From: Dolomedes plantarius
Lineage: Eukaryota; Arthropoda; Arachnida; Araneae; Dolomedidae
Direction of reading: 5' to 3'
Assembly: GCA_907164885.2 (NCBI GenBank)
Contig: OU015499.1
Location: 147,903,118-147,967,117 of the forward strand
DNA length: 64,000 nt
Made by a program: the position numbers and the translations under genes. Numbering within the stretch: position 1 is the first letter of the stretch; each line of letters starts with the position of its first letter. Positions 1 to 13,696 of the stretch are shown here, piece after piece. A model generated the notes under the pieces. It did not search any database, was not told the DNA's origin, and saw nothing but the letters and a program-made list of their open reading frames with translations.

Positions 1-341
1 CGCGTACAGACCGGGCACGAGGCCTTCTGGCAGGCACTGCATTTTTCCCGAGTACACGTACTTCAGGAACAATTCGAAGACCTGGGCGTCCACGTCTGTG
101 ATGTCGACAACGCCGGTCTCGCTCTCCGCCATTTTGTTTCGGAACATGGCGGCGAATACTTCGGATCGGGCGGCCAACACGGCTCTGTGGGCAGAAATGG
201 TGTGACTTCCGCATTTCAGCTTCACGTCCGGAAAATCTTCTCGTTCAAGGAGGTTACACAAGTCGTCGGACAGGCTCTCCAGATCGGGAGGGATGTCGAC
301 ACAGGCCGAGGATTCCGAATCGTCTGGGGTCAATAAATCAA
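1..341 (-). CDS. BTB/POZ domain exon, SPOP/TDPOZ-like (partial)
   Basis: Not a long listed ORF because it has no start in the window, but the minus strand is open across the whole stretch. It reads DLLTPDDSESSACVDIPPDL, then an LESLSDDL segment, then DFPDVKLKCGSHTISAHRAV, LAARSEVFAAMF and DVDAQVFELFLKYVYSGKM. That is the first half of a BTB fold: FPDV, the AHRAVLAARSxVF core and the FLKYVYSGK segment are family hallmarks. BTB domains of this type (SPOP, roadkill, TDPOZ) dimerise and recruit Cullin-3 as ubiquitin-ligase adaptors. A strong 3' splice site (pyrimidine tract then TTTTCAG, 342-344 on the complement) sets the exon start at 341, in phase 1. The rest of the BTB lies beyond position 1; a MATH domain may lie in an upstream exon, which I did not find. 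No stop or frameshift is seen, so this is probably a live host gene. GC content is much higher than in the flanking intron. Confidence 0.85.
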
Positions 342-1369
342 CTGAAAATGAGAAGAAAGCGTCAGAATCCATTGATGATATAGAGAAATGCATCCGCTCT
401 AGGATTTTGCCATTTTAGATCCAACAATCGAGGATCATCAAATTCACAAACGATTCCTTCAATTCTGGACTGGCATTTTGAACATTATTACGTTTGCCGT
501 GCAGTATAGTGAATGTCTCTTTTTCATAGTGTCGGTACAAAAGATCTGAGAACCTAGGTCAACCATACTGAGCGCAATGTAGGGTATTTTTTAAGGCGTT
601 TAGGATAGTGTTTATGTTTTTCATTTGTTTAAGCTTTAATGGGATGTGGCGCTGTAATATTGTTACAGTGACGTAACTACTAGGATAAAATCGGCTGCTG
701 TTTCGCCATAACCGTCACTTACGGAATTGGGTGTGTATGCATCTTTGGCTTTACAATAGGTTTATTTGTGTGCTTGCATGTACGGTGCGTTGAGCCCTTA
801 CTGTAAGTTGTGCTTGTCTTTTCGTTTTCTTTCGACTAAATGTTTCCATGAGGATCTCGGGGCCTTTTGGTCTTACCTGCATCCTATTCAGAAAGTTCCC
901 CTTGAGGTAAATAATTTGGTTAGGCTCCCTGATGACGAGACCTATCGGTTACCTCGATGTCTTTTTATGGTTCAGTTCCGGCTCTACTACAGAATCTTGC
1001 CTCTGGTGCGTGGATGCCCTGAGTGCTTGATTTCTGTTTGTTTTTTGTCTATTTTCTTCTTGTATTTATCTAACTCCGTTGGATTATTTATTTTTAGTTA
1101 TATTTGTATATTTTCATTATGAGGATATGAAGCTTCTGCGCTATCTTTTATTGAAAAGTTTTATGCTTTCTTTGCTAGGGTAGGTTTTAAGTTAAATTGT
1201 TTTAGCAGTCTATGCTCGCTTTTTTAATTTTTGTTTATTTGATTTGTTTATATTTTGCATTCAAAGAATATTAGTGATACTACTCAGCAGAAATGAGTGG
1301 CAACTACGATGAGACAATAGTTAAGTAGGAGCGTGGTGGCTGCGTGTCTGATCTCGCTTCAGAACAAAG
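342..1369. other. Intron/intergenic, no gene recognised
   Basis: AT-rich sequence upstream (in gene sense) of the BTB exon. A 118-codon plus-strand open frame at 766-1122 has hydrophobic low-complexity composition at its end and no recognisable domain. I see no upstream MATH-type exon here. Confidence 0.5.
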
Positions 1370-1795
1370 ATGAGGGGAACTCCGAGGGACATTGCAGGCT
1401 TTGAGGCTGTACCAATAGTGGAGGACATTGTATCCATGGGAAAGTCCATGGGTCTAGAAGTCAGAGATGAAGCCATCGAAGTGTTAGTGGAAGCACTGAG
1501 GAGCTGCAAGAACTTCAAAGACAGCAGCAACAGATAGTGGCTAAGGAATTTTCTTCGATCGAGGAGGAAGGAAGGGTAGAATCCCCTTCTGCACTGCTAC
1601 AAGAAATGTGTTTTAAATGGGTCGAATTACAAACTTTTGTCGAAAAGTATCCCTTAACAATGCTCTAGCAAACCGTAACGTGGAATTTTAAAATGTTTTG
1701 AAACGTAGGCAGAACAAGGTTTCTCTTGATAGGTTTGTAGTGAAACTCCCTAAATATTAGTCTTCAGCAGGGTTCAGTGGTAGACAGAAAAGACA
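1370..1795 (+). pseudogene. Tigger/pogo-type transposase C-terminus, decayed
   Basis: Three-frame reading recovers the C-terminal tail of a Tigger/jerky-type DDE transposase: PRDIAGFEAVPIVEDIVSMG then KSMGLEVRDEAIEVLVEAL in one frame, a frameshift near 1498, then EELQELQRQQQQIVAKEFSS, later FVEKYP, NNALANRNVEF and RRQNKVSLDRFVVKLPKY. The order (IVSMGKSMGLEV, then an E-L-Q coiled segment, then SLDRF near the end) is that of the family. Stops occur near 1668, 1691 and 1758, and the catalytic core is absent, so this is a dead fragment. A start-like MSGNYDETIVK stretch at about 1292 may belong to the same element. Confidence 0.65.
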
Positions 1796-1831
1796 AAAAA
1801 AAAAAAACCTGTTAGATTACACGTTGTTTTG

Positions 1832-1853
1832 TTGGAAGGGATTTCCCTTCCAA
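1832..1853. repeat. Perfect 9-bp hairpin
   Basis: TTGGAAGGG, four-base loop ATTT, CCCTTCCAA. It lies between the Tigger-like tail and the MITE that begins at 1880. It could be part of a lost transposon end; function unknown. Confidence 0.6.
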
Positions 1854-1879
1854 GTAAAAATCTCTTGCCATGAATCCCA

Positions 1880-2621
1880 TTAAGGGGACAGTAGACTTTC
1901 AAAATTGTGAAATTTGTCCTAAAATTCGATTTTTTATTTTATTGAATTGTGAAACTACGGACGAGTAGGAATGTGTTGCAAAAAGAATTTTTAATTTCTG
2001 TGATTACTTTCCTAGTTATAGGTATTTGTATTTAATTTAGATATTATGTGGTTATTTAGATTTATGTGGTTAATAGCAATAACTTTAAATGTGTTTTTCT
2101 CAAAATAAAAATTTTCATGTCATACGAATATCCAAACTGCTCCAGGCGCATTTCTAATTATCGTATGGCTTTGAAATTTAAGTTTTATATACTTAACCGT
2201 ATATCAAATAAATCTTACTGAAAAAAATTATGCTTCGTAGTTCAGAATTTCTAAATTTTGTACTTGAAAAGAGGATTTATAGGTATTTTGCGTAATAAAA
2301 AGGGTGTTTTCACTATTATTATTTTTTTCTCTTTATATTTTTAATGAATGCTTAAAATAAGTAATAAGTTTCATTGTTAGTTCTATAAGGTATCCTGTAA
2401 ATAAAAATTACCATATTAAATGCAAAAGAAATGCGCATGGAACATTTTTAATTAGGCCAATTTTTGATATAATTAATAATTCATAATTCATAAATTATTA
2501 ATATTTCATCTTTAAATTTTAACCACTTTTACATATCTATGGTACTAATCACATATTCAAATTTCAAGCAAATCCATTCAAAACAAAAAAAGTTAGGTTT
2601 GAAGGTCCACTGTCCCCTTAA
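1880..2621. mobile_element. 742-bp TTAA-flanked MITE
   Basis: The left end reads TTAAGGGGACAGTAGACTTT and the right end, on the complement, TTAAGGGGACAGTGGACCTT: terminal inverted repeats of about 24 bp with two mismatches. TTAA stands at both borders as the target duplication. The interior is very AT-rich with no coding capacity. A TTAA duplication is known for piggyBac and Kolobok-type elements; the terminal GGGG is not the usual piggyBac CCC, so the superfamily is left open. Confidence 0.75.
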
Positions 2622-3947
2622 GTCATGAACTCCTCCCAGTACAGGTTCAGTGAAGTTAAATTTTATTTTATTTTATCTAATTATTTTTTTATTTATGCCT
2701 CTAGTTCTGAGATTTTGAATAAAAAAACAACCCCATCCATCTATTTATAAATTGCCAAGTGAAATGGGAAATTTCCGGGGTTCAGTAACAGATTATTTAA
2801 GCTTACATTACCCTTTATGGGGAAAAGGTGTTCGGTACTCGTCGTGCCCTCTGGAACCAATTAAGGTCGAATACCTACGTACCACTGTATGTGTATATAC
2901 AGGTGGTTATGAAAATAATGGAAACACATATCAATATCAGTGGTGTTTACGAAAGTGATTCGTATTCCTTAAAAAACAAGTCTAGGTACCAGTATTTTTT
3001 TATAGAACTAGGGTCTTCGCCCCTGAGGAGTTACACAGGGCTGATTCTCGGGCAATGTAACAGCTTCCATCCATTTACTGTTGTCACCATTATGCGAGGG
3101 GCTTTTCATCACTGTTGAATTATCAGCTTTAAAATTCACTTAAAAATCAAAATTTTAAGATAGAGACTTGAAATGAGGTTTATACGAATAAGAAAGCTTT
3201 CAGCTTCCAGATGATGTAAATATTTTCTTTGTAAGATAAAAACTCGAGGAGCATCGATATTACATCCACATATGGGACGATATTTGTTGAAAAACTGTGT
3301 TTCATTTTTTGATGAAAATATTAGTCTGTTTTAAAATATTTTTAAACAAATGAGGTCTAATTTTGAAAGAAAAATGTCTCTAGGCTTAGATTGTAAAAAG
3401 ATCAAAATTCTACGATCATTTTTTGGCGAGTTATAGTAATCTGAGGATGAAAAAGTTAATATTTTCCCACAAAACATAAAATAAAAAAAAATAAAGTCCA
3501 ACGAAGATGAGACATGTCATACTTTAGTCCCCCCATTTTTCTGCATCCATTGGTATCGCTCTCGATCCCATACCCCCAGCGGTTTCGGAGGAGACAGCGT
3601 GACAAGCTTTTGAAAGCGGAAGCAGGAGTTATAGTCCGACCACGGAAGCAAGGTCCCTGGAAGCTGTTGCGCATGCGCGAGAAAAGCTAGTCTACTTAGA
3701 AAATAGGGGAAAACGTCATATTTTCGGATGTGTTTGTTTGTGAAATACGGAATGCATTTCAGACTGCTTTTTGTCCGTAATTTTAAAGTTATTTTTTAAA
3801 ACTTTAGTTAATTTTTTAATTAATTTTTTAGTTAATTTTTTAGTTTATTTTTTAAAACTTAAGTTATTTTTTTTTTGATCGAATATGTGAATAATAATTT
3901 CAAAATAATAAAAAGAAAGAAGCAAATCTATTTAAAAAATAGGAGTG
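2622..3947. other. No gene recognised; isolated Tc1-like end
   Basis: At about 2899-2926 the sequence CAGGTGGTTATGAAAATAAT followed by GGAAACAC looks like one end of a Tc1-type element; no partner end was found. Short open frames at 2752-3118 and 3456-3674 show no domain. The stretch 3780-3870 is (TTTTAGTTAATT)-like low-complexity sequence. Confidence 0.4.
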
Positions 3948-4187
3948 TTAAAGGAGTGGATATTTTCGGATTACATCACAATCAAAATTATCTAAAGCTA
4001 CGTTTTCGGTGGTTCTTTTTTTCTGACGTTTCCTCGGAGATTCAAATTTTGGAGTTTCTTCACCCTTTGCTTCTCGACGTATTCTTTTTACGCTGGACAT
4101 TGATATCCCGGTCATTTTACTAGCTCTCTTTGGGGATTGCGAAACTGGAACAATAACATTTCCTTCTAGTGCTTCTTTATCACACAA
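3948..4187 (-). pseudogene. DDE transposase N-terminal fragment
   Basis: The open frame reads SQSPKRASKMTGISMSSVKR, then IRREAKGEE, then a basic stretch ESPRKRQKKRTTENVALDNF ending DCDVIRKYPLL. A helix-turn-helix with the pattern GISxSxVxRIRxE, a lysine/arginine linker and an LDxFDxDVIR motif are the N-terminus of a mariner/IS630-like transposase family common in arthropods. In the genome the frame continues upstream through TYNDNVIKL without an ATG, so no start codon is visible. The DDE catalytic domain is missing: the sequence stops right after the second DNA-binding part. Truncated copy, or one exon of a lost gene. Confidence 0.55.
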
Positions 4188-4868
4188 TTTAATTACATTG
4201 TCATTATACGTTTACAATCACTACGGAACGGCTTATTCCGAGCAGTCCTGTTGGGTAAAGGATGCATTAATTTTAATATAATAATCAAAATAACAGACAA
4301 GGAAAAAGCAAGCAAGCGCAGTTAGTAACTGATTCTAAAGAATGTCGAGAGAATACGAGACTTTTCCCCCTCCTTCCTAAGCAGCCTTACCTTCAGCGTG
4401 AATAGAATCGTCTTGGCACTATGCCAACCGTGGTTCTTCGTACTGTGGTCGGACAGTACTTTTTTTTAGAATAGAGAGATATAGTGTATACCTTATTCTA
4501 CTCTAAGGTAGCGGTAATGAAACTATGGGCATCAGGCTCTTTGGGGGATAGCGTAAGATGTCAAACCTTGAAGACCGTGCAGAGAGGATAAACTGTTGAA
4601 GCGTGTCTAATTGGAGTACCTGTTACAACATCCCCCATGGTTTTGGGTCGAGCTAGTTGATGTTTATGAATTGGAGTGCCTTGGTCCGATTGGACTTTAT
4701 CTCCAGTAAGCAAGTTAAAGATGTCAAGATATCTGTGCTCAGTAAAGTTAAAATTAAAGACGGAAGATATTTTAAGATAAGAGTACATTACTATTAAGAT
4801 TAAACTTAAGGAGGAGAGAGAGAGCGGTAAATAAAGTTAAAAAATTAAGTATGGCTCAAAGAAGATAC
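4188..4868. other. No gene recognised
   Basis: Mixed-composition sequence between two transposon remnants. A 75-codon minus-strand frame (4561-4788) contains GDKVQSDQGTPIHKHQLARP and a second TGTPIRH, but I cannot place it in a family. The sequence on either side of the DD37D element (4800-4868 and 6179-6420) may once have been one retroelement tail. Confidence 0.3.
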
Positions 4869-4870
4869 TA

Positions 4871-6176
4871 CAGGGTGGCTAATAAATACTGTGACAAATA
4901 TCGAATCATTTAATTACACACAGATGAAATAGAAAATGAAAAATACAACAATATTATGAACATTATACATGAAAGTTTACCATGAAATAATTTTACTCGA
5001 ATCGACCGCTATCTTTATCGATTACTAAAGATAATCTCTTACGCCACTGTCCTATTGCGGCACGAATCATTTTATGAGGTAATTTGTCCCATTCACTCCA
5101 TATGGAAGCTTTGAGGGAGTCCAAACTTCTGTGCTACTTAGCATTTACTTTAGACTCTAAAATCCCCCAAATGCAATAGTCTAAAGGATTTAGATCTGGT
5201 GAAGAAGGTGGCCAATCTTCTTGCTTGATAAACTTCGGGCAATTGGCATGGAGCCATTCCTGTGTTGTTTTGGATCGGTGGGACGGTGCAGAATCTTGCT
5301 GAAGTATCCAATTCTTTTTGGGATACAATCTGTTAGCATGTGGTAATAAACGTGTAGCCAATACTTCCTGTTTGTAATATTCAGCATTGATTTTTACCCC
5401 TTTATCGATGAATTTCAGAGGCAGTTTTTCATTGTGTGACACTGCAGCCCAAACCATAACAGAATTCTTGTTCTGAAAGCGTTTAACAGTTCGAAAATTT
5501 TCAGGTATATCCTCGAAGGTTGCTGAATATACAACATCATTTTTACCATTATAACTTTGTTCTGTACAAAACAGCTTCTCATCAGAGAAAATTATTTTTT
5601 CAACACTTTTGCTACCGTGCCGGTTCAGCAATTTCTTACATCTTTGTAACCTTTTTACTATTTGTGCAGTAGACAAACCTTGAACTTTTCTTTTGCGATA
5701 AGGGCGAAAACCCAGGTCTTCATTTATGATAAGTTGCATAGTTCTGCGACTGATGTTCTCTTCTGCAGGCCATTTTATTTGCAGAACGTTGTGGATTTCT
5801 TCGTATCTTTTCACGAATTCTTTTGATACGTTCTTTTGTACGAACAGTGCGTGGACGACCGGACCTTGGTCGATCTTTACAGCTATTGGTATCCAATAAT
5901 CGATTTATAGTCCTATATATAAACGTCCTATTAAAACCAAGGCATTTTAATTGCTTAAATATTTTACCTGCAGAAAATCCGCGATCAAAAAGCTGTTTTA
6001 CCATTAACCTTTTGGCTTCCATCTTTAAAAATATTCTACATGTTTTACTTTAAACAAAAATCGTCTGCGTTTACAAAAAGTTGCCAATCACACAAATAGA
6101 TAGATAAATTGTTTTTCCAAACGATTAACATTAACTCTTATTTTTTGGAGTGTTACAGTATTTATTAGCCACCCTG
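4871..6176 (-). mobile_element. Mariner-like DD37D element with TIRs
   Basis: 1306 bp bounded by inverted repeats: left CAGGGTGGCTAATAAATACT, right complement the same 20 bases continuing GTAACAC. A TA dinucleotide flanks both ends (4869-4870 and 6177-6178), the expected Tc1/mariner target duplication. It carries one transposase gene on the minus strand, split by a single frameshift. Confidence 0.9.
5134..6022 (-). pseudogene. DD37D Tc1/mariner transposase, one frameshift
   Basis: Cut-and-paste transposase. The N-terminal frame starts at ATG 6022 (MEAKRLMVKQLFDRGFSAGK) with a helix-turn-helix, then a GRPRTV AT-hook-like linker (CKDRPRSGRPRTVRTK) and a second helix-turn-helix. Near 5770, in the sequence AAAATGGCCTGC, one base shifts the frame, and the rest runs in the next frame to the stop at 5134. 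The catalytic residues are visible: first D in IIFSDEKLF, second in WILQQDSAPSH, third in SPDLNPLDYCIW. I count 37 residues between the second and third acidic residues, and the third is D rather than E, which is the DD37D signature (maT-like clade). Apart from the single shift the two parts look well preserved, so the copy is young or the shift may be an assembly error. The TIRs of the element enclose it. Confidence 0.85.
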
Positions 6177-6337
6177 TAGAAAGTTAATTTAGGTTTAATA
6201 ATTAAATATTTAAACACTAGTCGAGAGGAAACGAAAATAAAAAAGGCTCGTTTCAGGGTCGTGCAACTACATATTGAGATGATAGCGAAGCCTCGAGGGG
6301 AGGCTAAAATTAGCAGGAGGGAAAATTTGGAAAAGGG

Positions 6338-6420
6338 TAGACAGCTCAGACGGGGGTCGAACCCCTGACCAGCGAGTCCCGAGACGCGAGCGATAGCAGT
6401 GCACAACGAAAGCACGAAGT
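6338..6420 (-). repeat. tRNA-related SINE-like fragment
   Basis: On the complement, CAGGGGTTCGACCCCCG resembles a tRNA T-arm/Pol III B box (consensus GGTTCGANTCC) with a self-complementary GGGG/CCCC stem. An A-box-like part upstream (around TGCACTGCTATCGC) is degenerate. Probably the head of an old SINE rather than a tRNA gene, since no cloverleaf can be completed. Confidence 0.4.
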
Positions 6421-6479
6421 TAAGTTAGCAAGATAGGAAGAGTATCGCGGTAGGAGGGCCAATGCTAACTCCTTTTACC

Positions 6480-7123
6480 GAGCTATGATATCGGAAGTCA
6501 TGACGGCATACAGAGTGCATGGAAAGACATCCTCTGTGAAACAGAATAGTAGACTAAAGGGACTAAGTGAAAGAGACTTCACTAGTGGACTAAGTGAAAG
6601 AGACTGACGGGTATTGAAGCGGATTGTGACATCCAAAAAGAAGACAACTGCAGCCAAAGTGACCGTAAAGCTCTCTCTGAATCTTCAGCTCCAGTATCAG
6701 TCATTACAGGTAAGAGAAAACTTCACAAACGAAACATTTACGGCAGAGTAGCAATTCCCAAGCCACTCGTAACACATGTGGATACAAAACGTCCTCTACA
6801 GTGGTGCCACGAGCACAAATCCTGGTCGAGTGAAATGTCGAAATGTGACATTTAGTTAGACGAATCATTGTTCAGTATGTTCTTCACAACAGGACGTGCG
6901 TATGTCTGAAGAAAACCTACACAAGCGTATGATGATGCTTGTCTCATGCCCGCTGGGAAATATGGAGGGAAATTTCTCAGGGTTTCGGTGACCATCTCAT
7001 GGTCAGGGATCTATTGAGATCATTTCAAAAGGGATCTATTGTAACCCTGAAAGGGAGATTGATTGGGAAGGACTATGTCGAACTTTTAGCCAACCACATC
7101 TATCTTAGTGAGTAAGCCTGGCT

Positions 7124-7125
<2 letters not shown>
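6480..7125 (+). pseudogene. Tc1-like transposase, decayed and cut by (TA)n
   Basis: Joined over several frames this reads as a Tc1 transposase: MTAYRVHGKTSSVKQNSRLK, GLSERD, RVLKRIVTSKKKTTAAKVTV, then KRKLHKRNIYGRVAIPKPLV, KRPLQWCHEHKSW, LDESLFSMFFTTGRAYV, and [15 protein letters not shown]. The order helix-turn-helix, GRVAIPKPLV linker, (D)ES catalytic region and GxxYxELLxxH is that of Tc1 elements. Many stops and shifts are present, and a stretch around 6545-6605 (GGACTAAGTGAAAGAGACT) is tandemly duplicated. The remaining catalytic half would lie downstream but is replaced by the TA array at 7126. No terminal repeats are left. Confidence 0.75.
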
Positions 7126-7533
<408 letters not shown>

Positions 7534-7621
7534 TCGGTAGTGTAAATTTTAATTTATAAAATGTAAGTAAATTGATTCATAAAGACATCCTTGAAGTGTC
7601 TCCGAGTCAAATTAATTCAAT

Positions 7622-8125
7622 TTAATGCAATCTAAACTTACTTCTTTTACTGCTGGACTGGGGTATTGAGGAACATGAAGCATTGGGATCATGCTGGAGT
7701 AGACAAACGATTGTAATCTGAGGAATTGAAAAAGCTGGGTTTAAAATATCCCTCCCAATTATCGAAAGCACCTCTCCTGTACTGTAGACAGTTTTGACGG
7801 AGCAGATGTGAGGCATTTTGTCGGAACTCCCTCTCTCAAGAAGGGTTGTAATCCTAAATGGCCTGTCCAGACGTCCGCCCGGAGCGTCAACGTGTAGACT
7901 TAATCGATGAAGATTGGTTTTGGGACGCTCCTGAACCATCCCCCTCAACTGAAGATGCCACTGCATACTCTGGAAAGAGAAGAGTGGACTCCTTTGCACG
8001 CTGCCATGCACTAGCTCTGTTTTCCAAGCCGCGCAAAACCTTGTCTCTATCTCGGGAAGTGGCTCCGTCGGGAAACAGTCGCCGTCAGAAATCATTGCTG
8101 CCGACGAATGCCCGCTCACACACAA
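7622..8125 (-). other. Unassigned 167-codon open frame in GC-richer DNA
   Basis: Open on the minus strand, and an overlapping plus-strand frame (7858-8142) is open as well, so coding status is uncertain. The minus-strand product contains LHVDAPGGRLDRPFRITTLL and GEVLSIIGRDILNPAFS; the plus-strand one contains DEDWFWDAPEPSPSTEDATA. I recognise no domain in either. The base composition is clearly richer in G+C than the surroundings, which suggests transposon-carried or formerly coding DNA. Confidence 0.2.
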
Positions 8126-8368
8126 GTTGGGAACGAAGCTGAAAATGATGCCGATAAGAGAAGCAAAAGCGCCGGAGGTACAGGTGTGATCTGTAAAGCC
8201 ACCAACCAGAGACCATACCTCAGTTTCATTTCGTCACTGGACTGATAAAACTGCGGTCAGCGATAGCAGTCAGATGATTTCGTCAGATTAAGGAGTGGCA
8301 TATTTTTTTCCTTAACCTTATCCTTGCGGGGTGGGAAAGGATGTATCCCCAGAATCCGGGCCCAAGAA

Positions 8369-9767
<1,399 letters not shown>

Positions 9768-9810
<43 letters not shown>

Positions 9811-9834
9811 GTGTGTGTATATATATATATATAT

Positions 9835-9867
<33 letters not shown>

Positions 9868-9886
9868 TATATGTGTGTGTGTGTGT
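9768..9886. repeat. (TA)n/(CATA)n/(TG)n microsatellite
   Basis: Right half of the TA core of MITE copy 1, with TGTGTG blocks. Confidence 0.95.
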
Positions 9887-9995
9887 GTAACCCCTTAATG
9901 GCCGTTCTTACAAATGGGGTATGAAATTTCCCGTTCTAAAGAGGTAATCGAAAAAATGGCCCCGTAAGCTAAAGGTTAAGTTTATTCATCTAAAG

Positions 9996-10635
9996 CAGGG
10001 GTTCCCAACTTTTTTCCAACATCGACCCCTTTTAAAATAATGATTTCCTTCATCGACCCCCCCCCCCTCACATTTTTCTCTATAATATACAGCATCCAAC
10101 ATAATTATAATACTGATAATTGCACGTAAAACACTTAAAGATGACAATTTGACTAAGAATATGAACAAAAAGTTAGAAAAAGTGGTTCATTAGGTATATG
10201 TTTTATTATTTTTGTACTAGTTTCATTTTTAATTTCACAAATATAAAGAAGATTTCAGAAACACAGATTTTAAATGCACAAAATTTCGAATTCAATTAAT
10301 GCGGTGGTTGGGCTCAATGCATTGATATTATTTTTTTTTAATGTTTGGCCTGAAATTTATTATCATGGCATTGTCACATTAACTAACATAACAAATATAA
10401 ATATATATTTTACAAAACAATTTTACAATGCGTGGATCACTCCGCCCTATGCAAATCTGTATTTATGCATATTAAAACGGATATTATCTAATAATTACAT
10501 TCCTAAAAAACTAAATTAAATTTTAAGACAGAAAAATTTATCATCGACTCCCAATAGACCCTTTAAATACTATAGACTCTTTTTAAACTTCCATCGACAC
10601 CCAGGGGTCCACGTGGACCCGGTTTGGAGTCCCTG
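9996..10635. mobile_element. hAT-type MITE, 640 bp, 8-bp target duplication
   Basis: Begins CAGGGGTTCCCAACTTTTTT and ends GGTTTGGAGTCCCTG, the typical hAT ends. Flanked by ATCTAAAG (9988-9995) and ATCTAACG (10636-10643), an 8-bp duplication with one mismatch. Both subterminal regions carry ATCGACCCC/ATCGACACCC motifs. No transposase. Confidence 0.8.
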
Positions 10636-10853
10636 ATCTAACGGAATGAAGGAGGATGTTTTAGAAAAGAGACGATTCTAGATGTGTGTGCCAGGCCCAC
10701 CATATTGGATTTTTCTCCGTCGATTTTGGTGATTTTGCCGTGTTTTCCGAAGAGGAAATTTTTCCTCGCTAACGTGTTTGACTGGTGTTTTCAAATGTTG
10801 GACTAAAGAAAATCTTTTCCCTTTCTCGTTAAAGACACATTGTCAAATAAATC

Positions 10854-10914
10854 TTAACGTTTTCCTTACGCGGTGGGATAGCATGTATACCAAGAATACG
10901 GGCCAAAGAATGAA

Positions 10915-10976
<62 letters not shown>
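10854..10976. repeat. Left module of TTAA-MITE (copy 2) plus (TA)n
   Basis: TTAACGTTTTCCTTACGCGG, then GTGGGATAGCATGTATACC and GAATGAATG, running into (TA)n. It matches the left modules at 8312 and 50607. The matching right module is not present; the TA array beyond the nested MITE leads into an RT fragment instead. Confidence 0.65.
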
Positions 10977-10979
<3 letters not shown>

Positions 10980-11160
10980 TTGGCTCTCTGTTTAACGACT
11001 TTCAAGGGACCGTGATAAATCGTCCTTAAGTAGAAATCGCCCTTAAACAGAATTTGTGAAAAGATAACAGTTCCCATAACTGCGGAGGGGCCGGGACTGG
11101 GAAATATCGTCTTTAAATAGAGATCGTCGTTAAGTAGAGCATCGTTAAACAGAGAGCCAA

Positions 11161-11163
<3 letters not shown>
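10977..11163. mobile_element. 187-bp MITE inside a (TA)n array
   Basis: Perfect inverted ends CAGTTGGCTCTCTGTTTAAC (continuing GA) on both sides, flanked by TA. TA target, CAGT terminus and short length suggest a Tigger/pogo or mariner-derived MITE. Contains four TCGTNNTTAA-type repeats in the interior. (TA)n lies on both sides. Confidence 0.9.

Positions 11164-11222
<59 letters not shown>
11164..11222. repeat. (TA)n microsatellite
   Basis: Continuation of the TA array that the 187-bp MITE split. Confidence 0.95.
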
Positions 11223-11224
<2 letters not shown>

Positions 11225-11225
<1 letters not shown>

Positions 11226-11722
11226 TACAAAAGTACAACCAGAAAGTCTTATTGAGTGAGCTAATATATTTCAGATATGTGGATGATGTTTTAATTTGTA
11301 CTAAGTACAAAGAGCAGGTCATAGATCTGGGGTTTTATCCAAAAAATCTTAGCCTGTTAGAATCTGATAAAACACCGGATGATCGTGTTGTATTTCTGGA
11401 TTTAAGCTTATGTGTTGATGAAGAGAGTAGTCTTGTGAAATACCAAATGCATGATAAAAGGGACTATTATCCATTTACTACACAACGCGTAATGCCTTGG
11501 AATACATGTTTACATAGAAATGTAAAGCGCAACCTAATCATTAACTACATGCTACGTATTAAACGTCTAAACTGTAACAAATTGGAAATACAATCTGGCA
11601 TAAAATCATTTGCAAACATTGCTTTAGAAATGGGTTTTCCTTTGGGATTTTTATTAAAAACCATGTGTGAATTCCATTCGATCGATAGGAAAGAATGTTT
11701 TAATCGATATTTTTGTAATTGA
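11225..11722 (+). pseudogene. Reverse transcriptase C-terminal fragment (Penelope-like or similar)
   Basis: The open frame carries the RT active-site box IYFRYVDDVLICT (YVDD), then DRVVFLDLSLCVDE, DKRDYYPFTTQRVMPWN and a helical C-terminus ending FNRYFCN. The FLDL box followed by YxxxDKRDxxxF and an NxxRN helix resembles the distal RT of Penelope-like and related retroelements without LTRs. Only the part from motif C onward is present. It begins abruptly at the edge of a (TA)n array, so the upstream RT is missing. The frame is open to a natural stop at 11722. No GIY-YIG endonuclease domain follows, so the exact class is open. Confidence 0.6.
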
Positions 11723-13636
<1,914 letters not shown>

Positions 13637-13640
13637 ATTT

Positions 13641-13656
13641 TGGTGTCAGAAGTGGG
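13641..13656 (+). promoter_or_regulatory. Primer-binding site, tRNA-Leu type
   Basis: TGGTGTCAGAAGTGGG lies four bases after the 5' LTR. It is complementary to the 3' end of tRNA-Leu isoacceptors ending CCCACTTCTGACACCA, the usual reverse-transcription primer arrangement. Confidence 0.75.
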
Positions 13657-13696
13657 ATTATTTTAAGTGAATGCCAGTTACCCGAAAAATGGATTA

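Noticed and set aside
766..1122. 118-codon plus-strand open frame
   Set aside because: No domain, hydrophobic low-complexity end, lies in the presumed intron of the BTB gene.
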